Below are positions 1 through 8,615 of a DNA stretch of 64,000 nt, one piece after another. Under the pieces are notes generated by a model, which saw nothing but the letters and a program-made list of their open reading frames with translations, ran no database searches and was not told where the DNA came from. Where the stretch lies: the NCBI GenBank assembly GCA_947469485.1, contig CANIPU010000009.1, positions 42,443 through 106,442 of the forward strand, in the 5' to 3' direction. The DNA is from Chitinophagaceae bacterium. GTDB taxonomy: Bacteria > Bacteroidota > Bacteroidia > Chitinophagales > UBA10324. The translations under genes were made by a program, and so were the position numbers. Each line of letters begins with the position of its first letter. The stretch's first letter is position 1.

Positions 1-704
1 ACAATTGGCGTATCAACAACATAATAAATTTCATTTCCGTTAAAGCGATACATACCCCAGTTCTGCATATCTTTTTTTATTCGTTTTCGTTCTTCCTCCA
101 TTTTTTCAAAGTCAAGCGGTGAACCAATTTTCAGCACAGAATTCTTGGCTGATTCCATCAATAACGCGGTAACAACTTTCTCTCCTTTTACATAATTAAT
201 AGTATCGATTGTATACAGAGTATCAGCTTTTACATTGTAGATAGCTGAAACCTTTCTCCCTTTAACTTTATAATGACTTGAAACAGTTGCATCAAGATAA
301 CCCTTAGTATGAAGATAATCCTCCATCAAGTTTGATGAATAATACATCATCATGGAATCAAATATCACAGGGGCTTCTCCCACATGTGTCTGAATCCAGT
401 AACTTCTGCCTTTTAATTTTTTCGTTTGAAAAATATTATAAATCCACAGATTCAGTTTAAATACCCCAAGAGTAGTTTTGTTTGGTTTTTGCTTAGCAAA
501 TAATAAAAGTGAAGTTGAAAGTGAATTATTGTTTTCAATGTTCTTTTTAATCTTTTTCCAGTCAACTTTATCCTGTAAAACAATTTTATTACTCTTTAAT
601 AAAAATTTTCCTTTCGGAATATTCCGGGTGGAAATACATGAATTAAATGCAACAGAAATAATTGCAAGGAAAATGATACTTATACTTGTCCTGAAAATCT
701 GCAT
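1..704 (-). CDS. TamL-type outer-membrane assembly lipoprotein (BamA/TamA family), N-terminal part
   Basis: An open frame on the minus strand starts at ATG 704-702 and runs off the left edge without a stop, showing about 234 residues. It begins with a hydrophobic signal peptide ending in a lipobox-like FNSC, followed by Cys-Ile-Ser-Thr-Arg and a glycine/lysine-rich segment (NIPKGKFLLKSNKI). This opening resembles the TamL branch of Omp85 proteins in Bacteroidota, which are lipidated TamA relatives with POTRA domains and a C-terminal barrel. The visible part would cover the lipid anchor and first POTRA region; the barrel lies outside the window. By analogy it would help insert outer-membrane proteins. 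Its start codon sits 2 bases from the start of the divergent rRNA methylase gene. The family call rests on the N-terminus only. Confidence 0.75.
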   Translation of the reverse strand, partial: MQIFRTSISIIFLAIISVAFNSCISTRNIPKGKFLLKSNKIVLQDKVDWKKIKKNIENNNSLSTSLLLFAKQKPNKTTLGVFKLNLWIYNIFQTKKLKGRSYWIQTHVGEAPVIFDSMMMYYSSNLMEDYLHTKGYLDATVSSHYKVKGRKVSAIYNVKADTLYTIDTINYVKGEKVVTALLMESAKNSVLKIGSPLDFEKMEEERKRIKKDMQNWGMYRFNGNEIYYVVDTPI

Positions 705-706
705 GA

Positions 707-1480
707 ATGTTTTCTAAACCGCTTGAAAAGTACATTAATTCACTTAGAGTTAAAAAATACCGCGAAGAACATAAATGTTTTGTTGCAGAAGGTGAAAAAA
801 TCGTAAGTGAAATTCTTCATTCAGAATTAATTGTAGACAAACTACTTTTTACTGATAAGTTGAAAGATAGAGGAATGATAATGGGCAAGGTTGCTCAGGA
901 GCATCTTGTGGTTGTAGAAGAACATGAAATGAAAAGAGTTTCTGAACTACAAACCCCACCTGCTGTTTTAGCTCTTGTTCAAATACCTGAATACAAAATT
1001 GAAATCAATAAGTTGAATAAAGGGTTGCACCTTATATTAGATGGAATTCAGGATCCCGGAAATATGGGCACCATAATTCGAATTGCCGATTGGTTTGGTA
1101 TTGAAAATATTTTTTGTTCAGAAAATTGTGTGGATGCATATAATCCTAAAGTTATACAATCCAGCATGGGTTCAATAGTTAGGGTTAAAGTATTTGAAAA
1201 AAATATAAATGATGTTTTAACTGAAAGTCCATTACCTAAAATTTTAACAGTAATGGAAAGTGATACTACAATTTACAATAACGATTTTTCAGAAAACGCA
1301 ATGATTGTAATTGGTAGTGAGGGAAAAGGGGTTTCCGAAGAAGTTAAAAAACTTTGCACCCATTCCATTTCAATTCCAAAATTTGGTAAAGCAGAATCAC
1401 TGAATGCTGCAGTAGCAACAGGAATCATTTGTGCTATACTCTCAGAAAAAAAATTCGGTGGTAAAAATCCAAACCACTGA
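707..1480 (+). CDS. TrmH/SpoU-family RNA 2'-O-ribose methyltransferase
   Basis: A 257-residue SPOUT-class methyltransferase, normal length for the TrmH/RlmB group. The N-terminal substrate-binding part (about residues 1-95) carries the expected KYREEHKCFVAEG segment. The catalytic domain shows the three SPOUT motifs: NMGTIIRIADWFG near residue 118, IVIGSEGKGV near 200 and SLNAAVATGI near 230, which form the S-adenosylmethionine-binding knot. It most likely methylates a ribose in 23S rRNA or a tRNA in the cytoplasm; the exact target cannot be told from sequence. The ATG at 707 gives the usual family N-terminus. The gene is divergent from the TamL-like gene with start codons 2 bases apart. The end of the gene has a run of eight A's. 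Confidence 0.9.
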   Translation: MFSKPLEKYINSLRVKKYREEHKCFVAEGEKIVSEILHSELIVDKLLFTDKLKDRGMIMGKVAQEHLVVVEEHEMKRVSELQTPPAVLALVQIPEYKIEINKLNKGLHLILDGIQDPGNMGTIIRIADWFGIENIFCSENCVDAYNPKVIQSSMGSIVRVKVFEKNINDVLTESPLPKILTVMESDTTIYNNDFSENAMIVIGSEGKGVSEEVKKLCTHSISIPKFGKAESLNAAVATGIICAILSEKKFGGKNPNH

Positions 1481-1518
1481 ACCGTTTCGTAGTTTATATG
1501 TTCTTAATAAAACAAACT

Positions 1519-2190
1519 ATGAAAAAAACATTCAGCAAAATACTATTTGCCTTTTTAGGCCTTACTCAGGTTTCTTGCGCGCAAAAATCAGAAACAAATA
1601 CAAAAGTTATGAATGAAAAAATAAAATTTGAATCAGATAAACAAAATCCTAACGAATCAATTGATACTGCAACTTTTGGTATGGGATGTTTTTGGTGCAG
1701 CGAAGCCATATTCCTTCAATTGAATGGAGTGGAATCTGTTACTTCCGGATATTCAGGAGGACAGGTATTAAATCCAACTTATAAAGAAGTTTGTGATGGA
1801 ACGACCGGACATGCGGAGGTTGTACAGGTTGTTTATAAACCTTCAATTGTAAGCTTCGATGAATTACTTCATGCATTCTGGCTTGCACACGACCCAACAA
1901 CATTGAATCGTCAGGGAGCTGATGTTGGAACACAGTATCGTTCTGTGGTTTTTTATCACAATGATTATCAGAAATCGTTAGCTGAAAAATATAAAAAGGA
2001 ATTAAACGAATCGGGTGCATTTTCGGGAACAGTTGTTACAGAAATATCAGCATTTAAAAAATTTTATAAAGCGGAAGACTATCATCAGGATTATTATAAC
2101 TTAAATGGCAGTGCCCCATATTGTCAAATAGTAATTGCACCAAAAGTTGAGAAATTCAAAAAAGTATTTGAAGGAAAACTAAAGCAGTAA
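1519..2190 (+). CDS. msrA: peptide-methionine (S)-S-oxide reductase MsrA, exported
   Basis: Reduces methionine-S-sulfoxide in proteins back to methionine. The MsrA core begins around residue 52 with the signature GCFWC, placing the catalytic Cys at 57 and a second Cys at 60; a possible resolving Cys is at 202 in PYCQIVIAP. The first 24 residues (MKKTFSKILFAFLGLTQVSC) look like an export signal, and Cys20 could be lipidated although the lipobox is not ideal, so the enzyme probably works in the periplasm. An upstream ATG at 1498 would add seven residues; 1519 gives the better signal peptide. The gene lies 38 bases after the methylase gene and may be co-transcribed. It ends at a strong bidirectional hairpin. 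Confidence 0.93.
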   Translation: MKKTFSKILFAFLGLTQVSCAQKSETNTKVMNEKIKFESDKQNPNESIDTATFGMGCFWCSEAIFLQLNGVESVTSGYSGGQVLNPTYKEVCDGTTGHAEVVQVVYKPSIVSFDELLHAFWLAHDPTTLNRQGADVGTQYRSVVFYHNDYQKSLAEKYKKELNESGAFSGTVVTEISAFKKFYKAEDYHQDYYNLNGSAPYCQIVIAPKVEKFKKVFEGKLKQ

Positions 2191-2230
2191 TAAGAATATA
2201 TTCTTATAGAAGAAATAGAACATCTTCATA

Positions 2231-2264
2231 AAAAAAAGCCGCTTCTTATTCAGAAGCGGCTTTC
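2231..2264. terminator. bidirectional intrinsic terminator between msrA and the DEAD-box helicase
   Basis: A perfect 10-bp GC-rich stem (2237-2246 with 2252-2261) around a 5-base loop, with an A-run on the left and T-rich sequence on the right. It can end transcription of both convergent genes. Confidence 0.85.
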
Positions 2265-2285
2265 ACTATTAATTGTTTTTAATTT

Positions 2286-3668
2286 TTACCAGCGCTTTCT
2301 ACCACTGCTGCTGTGATTACTTCCACTGCTCGTGCTGCTTCCGCTCCTGCCTTCACCACTTGTGTGACTATGACCGCTTCCGCTTCTTTCGCCATTGCGT
2401 GTTCCACCACCACTGCTTCTACTACCGGATGAATTACTTCTTCCTCTTCCCGAACCCGAACGAAATCCCGAGTTAGAATTTCTTCTTTGTGGTGATTGCT
2501 TCCGAACAAAATTCAAAGGCATATCATCAAACGATATTGCATACGGATGGTCAGTAACAACCGGAATCGGTTTGCCAATCAACTTGTTAATGTCTTTCAA
2601 TTCTCCTAATTCTTCCGAATCGCAAAACGATAAAGCAACTCCGCTCAATCCTGCTCTTCCTGTTCTTCCAATACGGTGAACATATGTTTCAGCAACATTG
2701 GGCATATCAAAATTTATTACATGCGAGAGTTCATCCACATCAATTCCGCGAGCGGCAATGTCAGTAGCTACAAGCACTTTTATTTTTCCGGTTTTAAAAT
2801 TCGTTAATGCACGCTGCCGGTTATTCTGCGATTTATTTCCATGAATGGCTTCAGCATGAATGTGCACCCTCACTAATTCCTTCACCACTTTATCAGCACC
2901 GTGCTTGGTGCGTGTAAATACCAATGCCGATTTTATTGTTTCATCTTTTAGTATATGAATAAGCAGATTCTTTTTCTGCTCCCGCTCCACATAATAAACT
3001 CCCTGCGAAATTGCTTCTACAGTGGTCGACTGCGGAGTCACTTCCACTTTTTCAGGATTCGATAAAATAGTATCAGCTAACTTTTGAATTTCAGGTGGCA
3101 TCGTAGCCGAGAAAAACAAAGTCTGCCGTTTGTGTGGCAACTTCGCAATCACCCTTTTCACATCCTGCAAAAATCCCATGTCCAACATACGGTCAGCTTC
3201 ATCCAACACAAAAAATTCTATGTGCTGCAGGTTCACATGCCGTTGCTGCATTAAATCCAATAAGCGACCGGGTGTTGCAATTAAAACATCAATACCATTT
3301 CGTAGTGCAATCACCTGTGAGTGTTGCGATACTCCGCCGAATATTACTAAGTTCCGGCTGTCAACAAATTTTCCGTAAGTCGAAAAACTTTCCTGTATCT
3401 GAATCGCCAGTTCCCGTGTTGGTGTCAACACAAGTGCCTTAATGTTGCGGTGCCCTTTATCGTTGTGCATGCCAATGTTCAGCAATTGTAAAATCGGAAT
3501 GGCGAATGCGGCAGTTTTTCCTGTTCCTGTTTGTGCGCAACCCAGCAAATCTTTATGTTTTAATATAATCGGAATCGCTTGTTCCTGAATGGGGGTTGGT
3601 GTAGTGTATCCTGTTGTTTTTAAAGCCTTCAGAATCGGCTCAATTAAATGTAAGTTCTCGAATGACAT
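2286..3668 (-). CDS. DEAD-box ATP-dependent RNA helicase (RhlE/CsdA-like)
   Basis: A 460-residue SF2 RNA helicase. In order: Q motif near residues 18-24, motif [10 protein letters not shown] at about 44, motif Ia PTRELA, motif II DEAD at about 156, motif III SAT, then the helicase C domain with ARGID and [10 protein letters not shown]. After about residue 385 the protein becomes a low-complexity Arg/Gly/Ser/Asn tail ending in RKRW, typical of RhlE-like proteins and probably disordered and RNA-binding. It would unwind RNA duplexes in ribosome assembly, RNA decay or cold adaptation. A TAnnTTTG element about 120 bases upstream suggests a long untranslated leader. The exact paralogue cannot be fixed. 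Confidence 0.93.
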   Translation of the reverse strand: MSFENLHLIEPILKALKTTGYTTPTPIQEQAIPIILKHKDLLGCAQTGTGKTAAFAIPILQLLNIGMHNDKGHRNIKALVLTPTRELAIQIQESFSTYGKFVDSRNLVIFGGVSQHSQVIALRNGIDVLIATPGRLLDLMQQRHVNLQHIEFFVLDEADRMLDMGFLQDVKRVIAKLPHKRQTLFFSATMPPEIQKLADTILSNPEKVEVTPQSTTVEAISQGVYYVEREQKKNLLIHILKDETIKSALVFTRTKHGADKVVKELVRVHIHAEAIHGNKSQNNRQRALTNFKTGKIKVLVATDIAARGIDVDELSHVINFDMPNVAETYVHRIGRTGRAGLSGVALSFCDSEELGELKDINKLIGKPIPVVTDHPYAISFDDMPLNFVRKQSPQRRNSNSGFRSGSGRGRSNSSGSRSSGGGTRNGERSGSGHSHTSGEGRSGSSTSSGSNHSSSGRKRW

Positions 3669-3785
3669 AGTACTGTTAATGTAAATTAATTTGTTTTTAG
3701 TTTTAAAAATGATTTTAACCGTTTTTGATTGAATATAATATAGAGACGGCTCTTAATAAGATTTCAATCTGATGTGTTATCGATA

Positions 3786-3793
3786 CAAATGTA
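3786..3793 (-). promoter_or_regulatory. candidate Bacteroidota -7 element for the DEAD-box helicase
   Basis: The minus strand reads TACATTTG, a match to TAnnTTTG. No good TTTG lies at the usual -33 distance. If used, transcription would begin near 3780 and leave a leader of about 110 bases before the ATG at 3668. Confidence 0.45.
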
Positions 3794-3869
3794 GTCTATT
3801 AAAAACAAATGCCTTTTATAGCAACTAGTAACTACTTAATATATTATCTACTAAATAAAGATTGCTCCT

Positions 3870-3914
3870 TTAAAAGTTGTAATGAAATCCTAAACTAAAT
3901 ACTTTATGCAATCA
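3870..3914 (-). other. in-frame continuation of the outer-membrane protein after its TGA stop
   Basis: Directly after the TGA at 3914-3912 the same frame continues for 13 codons (LHKVFSLGFHYNF) to a TAA at 3872-3870. The alternating pattern ending in aromatic Phe is the usual last strand of an outer-membrane beta-barrel. A TGG to TGA change is the simplest explanation. Confidence 0.6.
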
Positions 3915-4514
3915 GGAAATATCATTTTGTGACCAAACAGAATATTTTTTTGTCCAATTATTGAAAGGAAATTCCAATCCATAAGAAAATGCAAGCAAGC
4001 TTGTTTGAATTGAAATTCTATTTGTTCTGTATTCAAACTGTAAATCGGGTCCAGCTGAAATTACTTTTCTTAAAGTAAATTCATCTATATGTGGATTATG
4101 AAAGGACCTGAAATGTTCTCTTATCCAATAAAAATCAAGCGATGGTGCAAAATAAAATTGTTTAAATAATTTCATTTTATAATCAAGTCCTACTCTTATT
4201 TTAATATCCCCTTTGTTAAAACTATTAGGCAATTCATATTCAAAGCTGTACGAATGCCAGTAATCATCGTACTCATAGGGATATACTACTCCAATTGATA
4301 AAAATGTCTTTGGACAAATCTTTCGTTCATACTGCAATTCAAATTCGGGAAATATTGGATAGCCATTACCTAATTCCGAAATGAAATGCGGTGCACATGT
4401 AAACTCAATTCCTACTGGATTTTTCTTATGTATCGAATCAATTTTCGCTTTCTGTGCTTTTGCTGAAGGTGACATTATTGACAGAAGAAAAATAATTAGA
4501 GACAACTTTTTCAT
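3912..4514 (-). CDS. secreted outer-membrane beta-barrel-like protein, probably truncated by a nonsense codon
   Basis: About 200 residues from ATG 4514, with a clear signal peptide (MKKLSLIIFLLSIMSPSAKAQ). A start at 4565 would add 17 residues ahead of the signal peptide and is less likely. The mature part is rich in aromatic, alternating strands such as LQYERKICPKTFLSIGVVYPYEY and repeated tyrosines, as in small outer-membrane barrels. I do not recognise a named family. The frame stops after SQNDIS, but a typical terminal barrel strand follows in the same frame after the stop (to 3870), so the protein may be missing its last strand. It is divergent from the BNR-repeat gene, with 81 bases between the starts. 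Confidence 0.65.
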   Translation of the reverse strand: MKKLSLIIFLLSIMSPSAKAQKAKIDSIHKKNPVGIEFTCAPHFISELGNGYPIFPEFELQYERKICPKTFLSIGVVYPYEYDDYWHSYSFEYELPNSFNKGDIKIRVGLDYKMKLFKQFYFAPSLDFYWIREHFRSFHNPHIDEFTLRKVISAGPDLQFEYRTNRISIQTSLLAFSYGLEFPFNNWTKKYSVWSQNDIS

Positions 4515-4595
4515 TACTATAAATCTAATTAGCAATTCTGTAAATGAATTAGTTTTTTCTACCATCTTTGAAGCACCTTCAATTCAAATTTATCA

Positions 4596-7500
4596 ATGAA
4601 TAAATTTTTCCTAATTACTCTCCTCTCCTTTACTGTTACACTTTCATTTGCTCAAAAATCTACTTCCAAAAAAACTGAAGCAAAAACTTTCTCTCTTGAG
4701 CAAGATAATTACAGTTTGCTCACACAAAGTTTGCGCTGGCGCTGCATTGGTCCCTTTCGCGGCGGAAGAAGTTTAGCTGTGTGCGGTGTGCGTGGCAACA
4801 ATCAGATATATTATTTCGGAGCAGTGGGTGGCGGTGTTTGGAAAACTACCAATGGCGGAACTGATTGGAGTTGCATCAGCGATACTACTTTCAAGAGCAG
4901 CAGTGTTGGAGCAATAACAGTTGCACCAAGTGATGCGAATATTATTTATGTGGGAATGGGTGAAGCCGAGATCCGGAATAATATTTCCTTCGGTGATGGA
5001 ATGTATAAATCAACCGATGCAGGCAAAACATGGAAGCACATCGGTCTCGAAAAATCGTATGCTATTCAAAACATCGTGGTGCATCCCAAGAATCCTGATT
5101 TGGTTTATTGTTCCGCAATGGGGGGAATTTTCGGAGCAAATCCTGAGCGCGGTTTGTATCGCAGTAAGGATGGAGGAAAAACATGGCAACTAATTCTCAG
5201 CAAGAACGACAGCACAGGTTGTGTGCAGATTGTAATGGACCCTGTAAACACTGATGTGTTGTATGCTTCGCTGTGGCAGGCGCGCCGTAGTGCTTACGAC
5301 CTCGTCAGTGGTGGAAACGGCAGCGGACTTTATAAGAGTATTGACGGTGGTGACACATGGCAATCACTCTCTCAGAATCCAGGAATGCCGGTAGGCATGT
5401 TGGGAAAAATTATGCTAGCGGTTTCTCCTGTTGATAATGATTTGCTTTTTGCTTTAGTGGAAAATAAAAACGGCGGCTTGTTTAAAAGTTACGATGCCGG
5501 AAAAACATGGAGTAAGCTGCCTGATAATGCAAACCTCACACAGCGACCATGGTATTTCTCACAATTGTTTTGCGATGTAAAAGATCCGCGCACTTTGTAT
5601 GTGCTTAATGTGCAGGCATGGAAAAGTGTGGATGGCGGAAACACCTGGAAAACCATTAACAACAATCACGGCGACAATCACGACTTCTGGCAAAACCCTG
5701 ATGATGCTGATAACTTTATGATTGGTGATGATGGAGGCGGCGAAGTAACTTTTGATGGAGGTGCACATTTTACTGAACTTGATTTCCCTACAGCACAGAT
5801 GTATCATGTAAATCTGTCCAATGATTTTCCGTACCATGTTTATGGCGACCAGCAAGACAACAGCAGCATCTGCATTGCATCGCGCACTCGTGGGTATAGT
5901 ATTGATAAGGATGATTGGTTCTCAGTTGCAGGTGGTGAGAGTGGTTACATAGTTCCCGACCCTGATAACTGGAAGATTACTTATGGAGGTGGTTACGATG
6001 GTTATCTTGGAAAATATAATTATGAGAATAACCAGAATCAGGATATTTCTGTTTACCCCGAAAGCACCATTGGAGCTGGTTCAGTAAGTCGCATCAACCG
6101 CTTTCAGTGGACTTTCCCGATTTCGATTTCTCCATTCAACTCAAAAATAATTTATGTCGGCTCACAGTATGTCTATCGCAGTATGGATGCGGGAATGAGT
6201 TGGGTAAAAATTTCCGATGACTTAACACGGCATGATTCAACCCGCCTTCAACCGAGTGGTGGTCCTATCAATAAAGACAACACCGGCGCCGAAGTGTATG
6301 CTGATGTTTATGCCATTGCAGAATCCCCATTAACACAAGGAGTAATTTGGGTTGGAAGTGATGATGGTCTAATTCATGTTTCGATAGACAATGGAAAGAG
6401 TTGGGAGAATGTTACACCTCCCACTTCACTTCTTCCTGATTGGGCAATGATTTCTATTGTGGAACCATCACATTATGATGCAGGATGGTGCTATGTTTCT
6501 GCCACTCGATATAAAAGTGACGATACAAAACCGTACCTTCTCAAGACAAATGATTATGGAAAAACATGGAGCATTATTACAAATGGAATTCCTTCAACGG
6601 CATATACGCGATGCATTCGCGAAGACATGCACTATTTAGGTTTGCTTTATGCAGGAACTGAAACCGGAATTTATTTTTCTCTTGACAATGGCGCTCAATG
6701 GCATTCGTTGCAATTGAATCTTCCAATTACTCCTGTAATGGATATTCAAATTCATTCTAAAGAAAACGATTTAGTGATAGCAACTCATGGAAGAAGTTTC
6801 TGGATTTTAGATGATGTTTCTTATTTATACTCTACCGATTTAACTTATTATTCTGCAATGCATCGGAAAGAAATTTTAAAAGCCCCTTCTAAAAACATTG
6901 TAAATGAAAAATATTATTCGACTAATTTTTTATTTACACCAAGACCAACTTATCGCATGCAAGGTGGAAGTTATCATACTGATTACACAGGAGAAAATGC
7001 GCCCAATGGTGTGCTCCTCCGCTACTGGCTGAAGAGTAAACCCGCCAAGGAATTGAAGTTTATGTTTATCAGAGAGAATTGGGAAGGAAACACTTCGAGT
7101 ACCGACACCATCATTACTTACAGCAGCACCAAGGATAAAAAAGGCGAGCCAATAAAAATCTCAAAAGACTTTTATCAGGAACAAAAAATTGAGCGCAACG
7201 GAATTCTTTCTGCCGACAGCGGTCTCAATACTTTTGTGTGGGACATGCGCTACGATGACCCCGAACGGATGGATGGTGCCGTGTTGTGGAACGGTTATAC
7301 TACTGCTAAAGTTGTTCCCGGCGATTACAAAGTCAAGATGTTTATTGGAGATAGTCTGATTCAGATTATGCCATTCGAAATAAAAATGGACCCTGCTGTA
7401 ACAGTCGAAACAGAAGATTTGCAAGCGCAACTCGATTACATAAAAGCCGCGAATAAAAAATTAAACGAAGTACACAAAGCCGTAAAAGATTTGCGCACCA

Positions 7501-7871
7501 TTCGCTCGCAGGTGAATGATTTTATTTCAGGTGTAACAGATACTGCCGTTGCGCACCAACTCCGCGATTACACAAAAGCAATGCTCGACACTTTGGATTT
7601 AATTGAAAACAATTTCGTGAATCTGAAAGCAAAAGCGGGGCAGGATGTTTTGAAATATCCCATCGTGCTCAATGATAAAATCTCCGCACTCGCTGGTGGC
7701 GCAAACTCTGCCGATGCAAAACCCTCCCCTCAATTCTACGATGCACTCACAGATTTAAGTGCGCGTGCTGATGTTTATTTAAGAATGATGGAGCGTGTAA
7801 AGAAAATTTATGTTCCTGCTTTTAATACTAAGGTAAAGGATATGAATGTTCCGGCAGTGCAGATGAAATAG
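4596..7871 (+). CDS. secreted BNR/Asp-box beta-propeller protein (sortilin/VPS10-like, 'glycosyl hydrolase' family)
   Basis: A 1091-residue exported protein with a signal peptide ending LSFAQ. At least ten Asp-box (BNR) motifs of the form S-x-D-x-G-x-T-W occur through about residue 730, for example KSTDAGKTW, RSKDGGKTW, KSIDGGDTW, KSVDGGNTW and KTNDYGKTW. They sit at the blade turns of two consecutive beta-propellers, as in the sortilin-like and xyloglucanase-like proteins common in Bacteroidota. The last 350 residues lack the motif and hold a beta-sandwich-like part and a helical region (about 945-1040). Annotation as a glycosidase is by homology only, and I see no catalytic residues I would vouch for. 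No T9SS tail is apparent. The gene looks GC-richer than its neighbours. Confidence 0.85.
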   Translation: MNKFFLITLLSFTVTLSFAQKSTSKKTEAKTFSLEQDNYSLLTQSLRWRCIGPFRGGRSLAVCGVRGNNQIYYFGAVGGGVWKTTNGGTDWSCISDTTFKSSSVGAITVAPSDANIIYVGMGEAEIRNNISFGDGMYKSTDAGKTWKHIGLEKSYAIQNIVVHPKNPDLVYCSAMGGIFGANPERGLYRSKDGGKTWQLILSKNDSTGCVQIVMDPVNTDVLYASLWQARRSAYDLVSGGNGSGLYKSIDGGDTWQSLSQNPGMPVGMLGKIMLAVSPVDNDLLFALVENKNGGLFKSYDAGKTWSKLPDNANLTQRPWYFSQLFCDVKDPRTLYVLNVQAWKSVDGGNTWKTINNNHGDNHDFWQNPDDADNFMIGDDGGGEVTFDGGAHFTELDFPTAQMYHVNLSNDFPYHVYGDQQDNSSICIASRTRGYSIDKDDWFSVAGGESGYIVPDPDNWKITYGGGYDGYLGKYNYENNQNQDISVYPESTIGAGSVSRINRFQWTFPISISPFNSKIIYVGSQYVYRSMDAGMSWVKISDDLTRHDSTRLQPSGGPINKDNTGAEVYADVYAIAESPLTQGVIWVGSDDGLIHVSIDNGKSWENVTPPTSLLPDWAMISIVEPSHYDAGWCYVSATRYKSDDTKPYLLKTNDYGKTWSIITNGIPSTAYTRCIREDMHYLGLLYAGTETGIYFSLDNGAQWHSLQLNLPITPVMDIQIHSKENDLVIATHGRSFWILDDVSYLYSTDLTYYSAMHRKEILKAPSKNIVNEKYYSTNFLFTPRPTYRMQGGSYHTDYTGENAPNGVLLRYWLKSKPAKELKFMFIRENWEGNTSSTDTIITYSSTKDKKGEPIKISKDFYQEQKIERNGILSADSGLNTFVWDMRYDDPERMDGAVLWNGYTTAKVVPGDYKVKMFIGDSLIQIMPFEIKMDPAVTVETEDLQAQLDYIKAANKKLNEVHKAVKDLRTIRSQVNDFISGVTDTAVAHQLRDYTKAMLDTLDLIENNFVNLKAKAGQDVLKYPIVLNDKISALAGGANSADAKPSPQFYDALTDLSARADVYLRMMERVKKIYVPAFNTKVKDMNVPAVQMK

Positions 7872-7934
7872 AGAAATATTTTCAACTGATATTTCTAAGC
7901 TATATCAACCATTTGAAAAATGTAATTTGGCTGT

Positions 7935-8612
7935 ATGAAAAAACAAATAGAAGTTGCAACTGTTTTTCTTTTTGCTGTTTTATTTTTTCTAAGTAGTTGT
8001 TCAACCACACGATATGTGGTTCCAATAAAAAAAGGTGAACAGCGAATTACAGCCAACATCGGTGGACCGCTAATTCATTATAGCGGAATAATTATTCCCG
8101 TTCCGCTAACTGCTTTGGGTTATGCTTACGGAGTAAATGATCACTTGACTGCCTTCGGAAATTTTCATACCACAGCTTTAGCATTCGGAGTTTTTGAACT
8201 GGATGCAGGAGTAGTGCAAAATGTTATTCAACAAAAAAAATGGCAACCGGGAGTTTCAGTAAACGGAGTTGCAAACCTGATGTTTGATAAATGGAAAACA
8301 GAATTTCGTTTTTATCCTGAGGTGGATGTGAATGCTTACTGGCATTATCGAAACAAACAAAGTTTTGTTTATGCAGGAGTTTCAAATTGGTTTGAGTTGC
8401 AAAGCAGCGGAGCAAATGACAGAGTACAAACCACACACTTGCTTCCTTCTTTTTATGCCGGTCATACTTTCAGCAGAACAAAAATGGATTACTCGCTCGA
8501 AGCAAAATGGATTGCGCCTTTCACATACAACAAAGACATTGTGGTGGATTATGTGGGTGCGGGCAACAGCGGCACATTTGGAATCTATTTTTCACTCTCA
8601 AAAAAATTCTGA
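7935..8612 (+). CDS. outer-membrane-associated lipoprotein of unknown function
   Basis: A 225-residue protein with a signal peptide and lipobox LSSC (Cys at about 22). The rest is made of alternating hydrophobic strands with aromatic girdles, ending in TFGIYFSLSKKF; the terminal Phe is typical of a barrel. I do not recognise a named family. It precedes the alpha/beta hydrolase lipoprotein by only 3 bases, so the two are probably co-transcribed. Confidence 0.75.
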   Translation: MKKQIEVATVFLFAVLFFLSSCSTTRYVVPIKKGEQRITANIGGPLIHYSGIIIPVPLTALGYAYGVNDHLTAFGNFHTTALAFGVFELDAGVVQNVIQQKKWQPGVSVNGVANLMFDKWKTEFRFYPEVDVNAYWHYRNKQSFVYAGVSNWFELQSSGANDRVQTTHLLPSFYAGHTFSRTKMDYSLEAKWIAPFTYNKDIVVDYVGAGNSGTFGIYFSLSKKF

Positions 8613-8615
8613 ATC

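Noticed and set aside
3912..3914. TGA might be read as an amino acid in this organism
   Set aside because: Many genes here end normally in TGA (for example 1478-1480 and 48457-48459) and Trp is encoded by TGG throughout, so the in-frame TGA is a local event.
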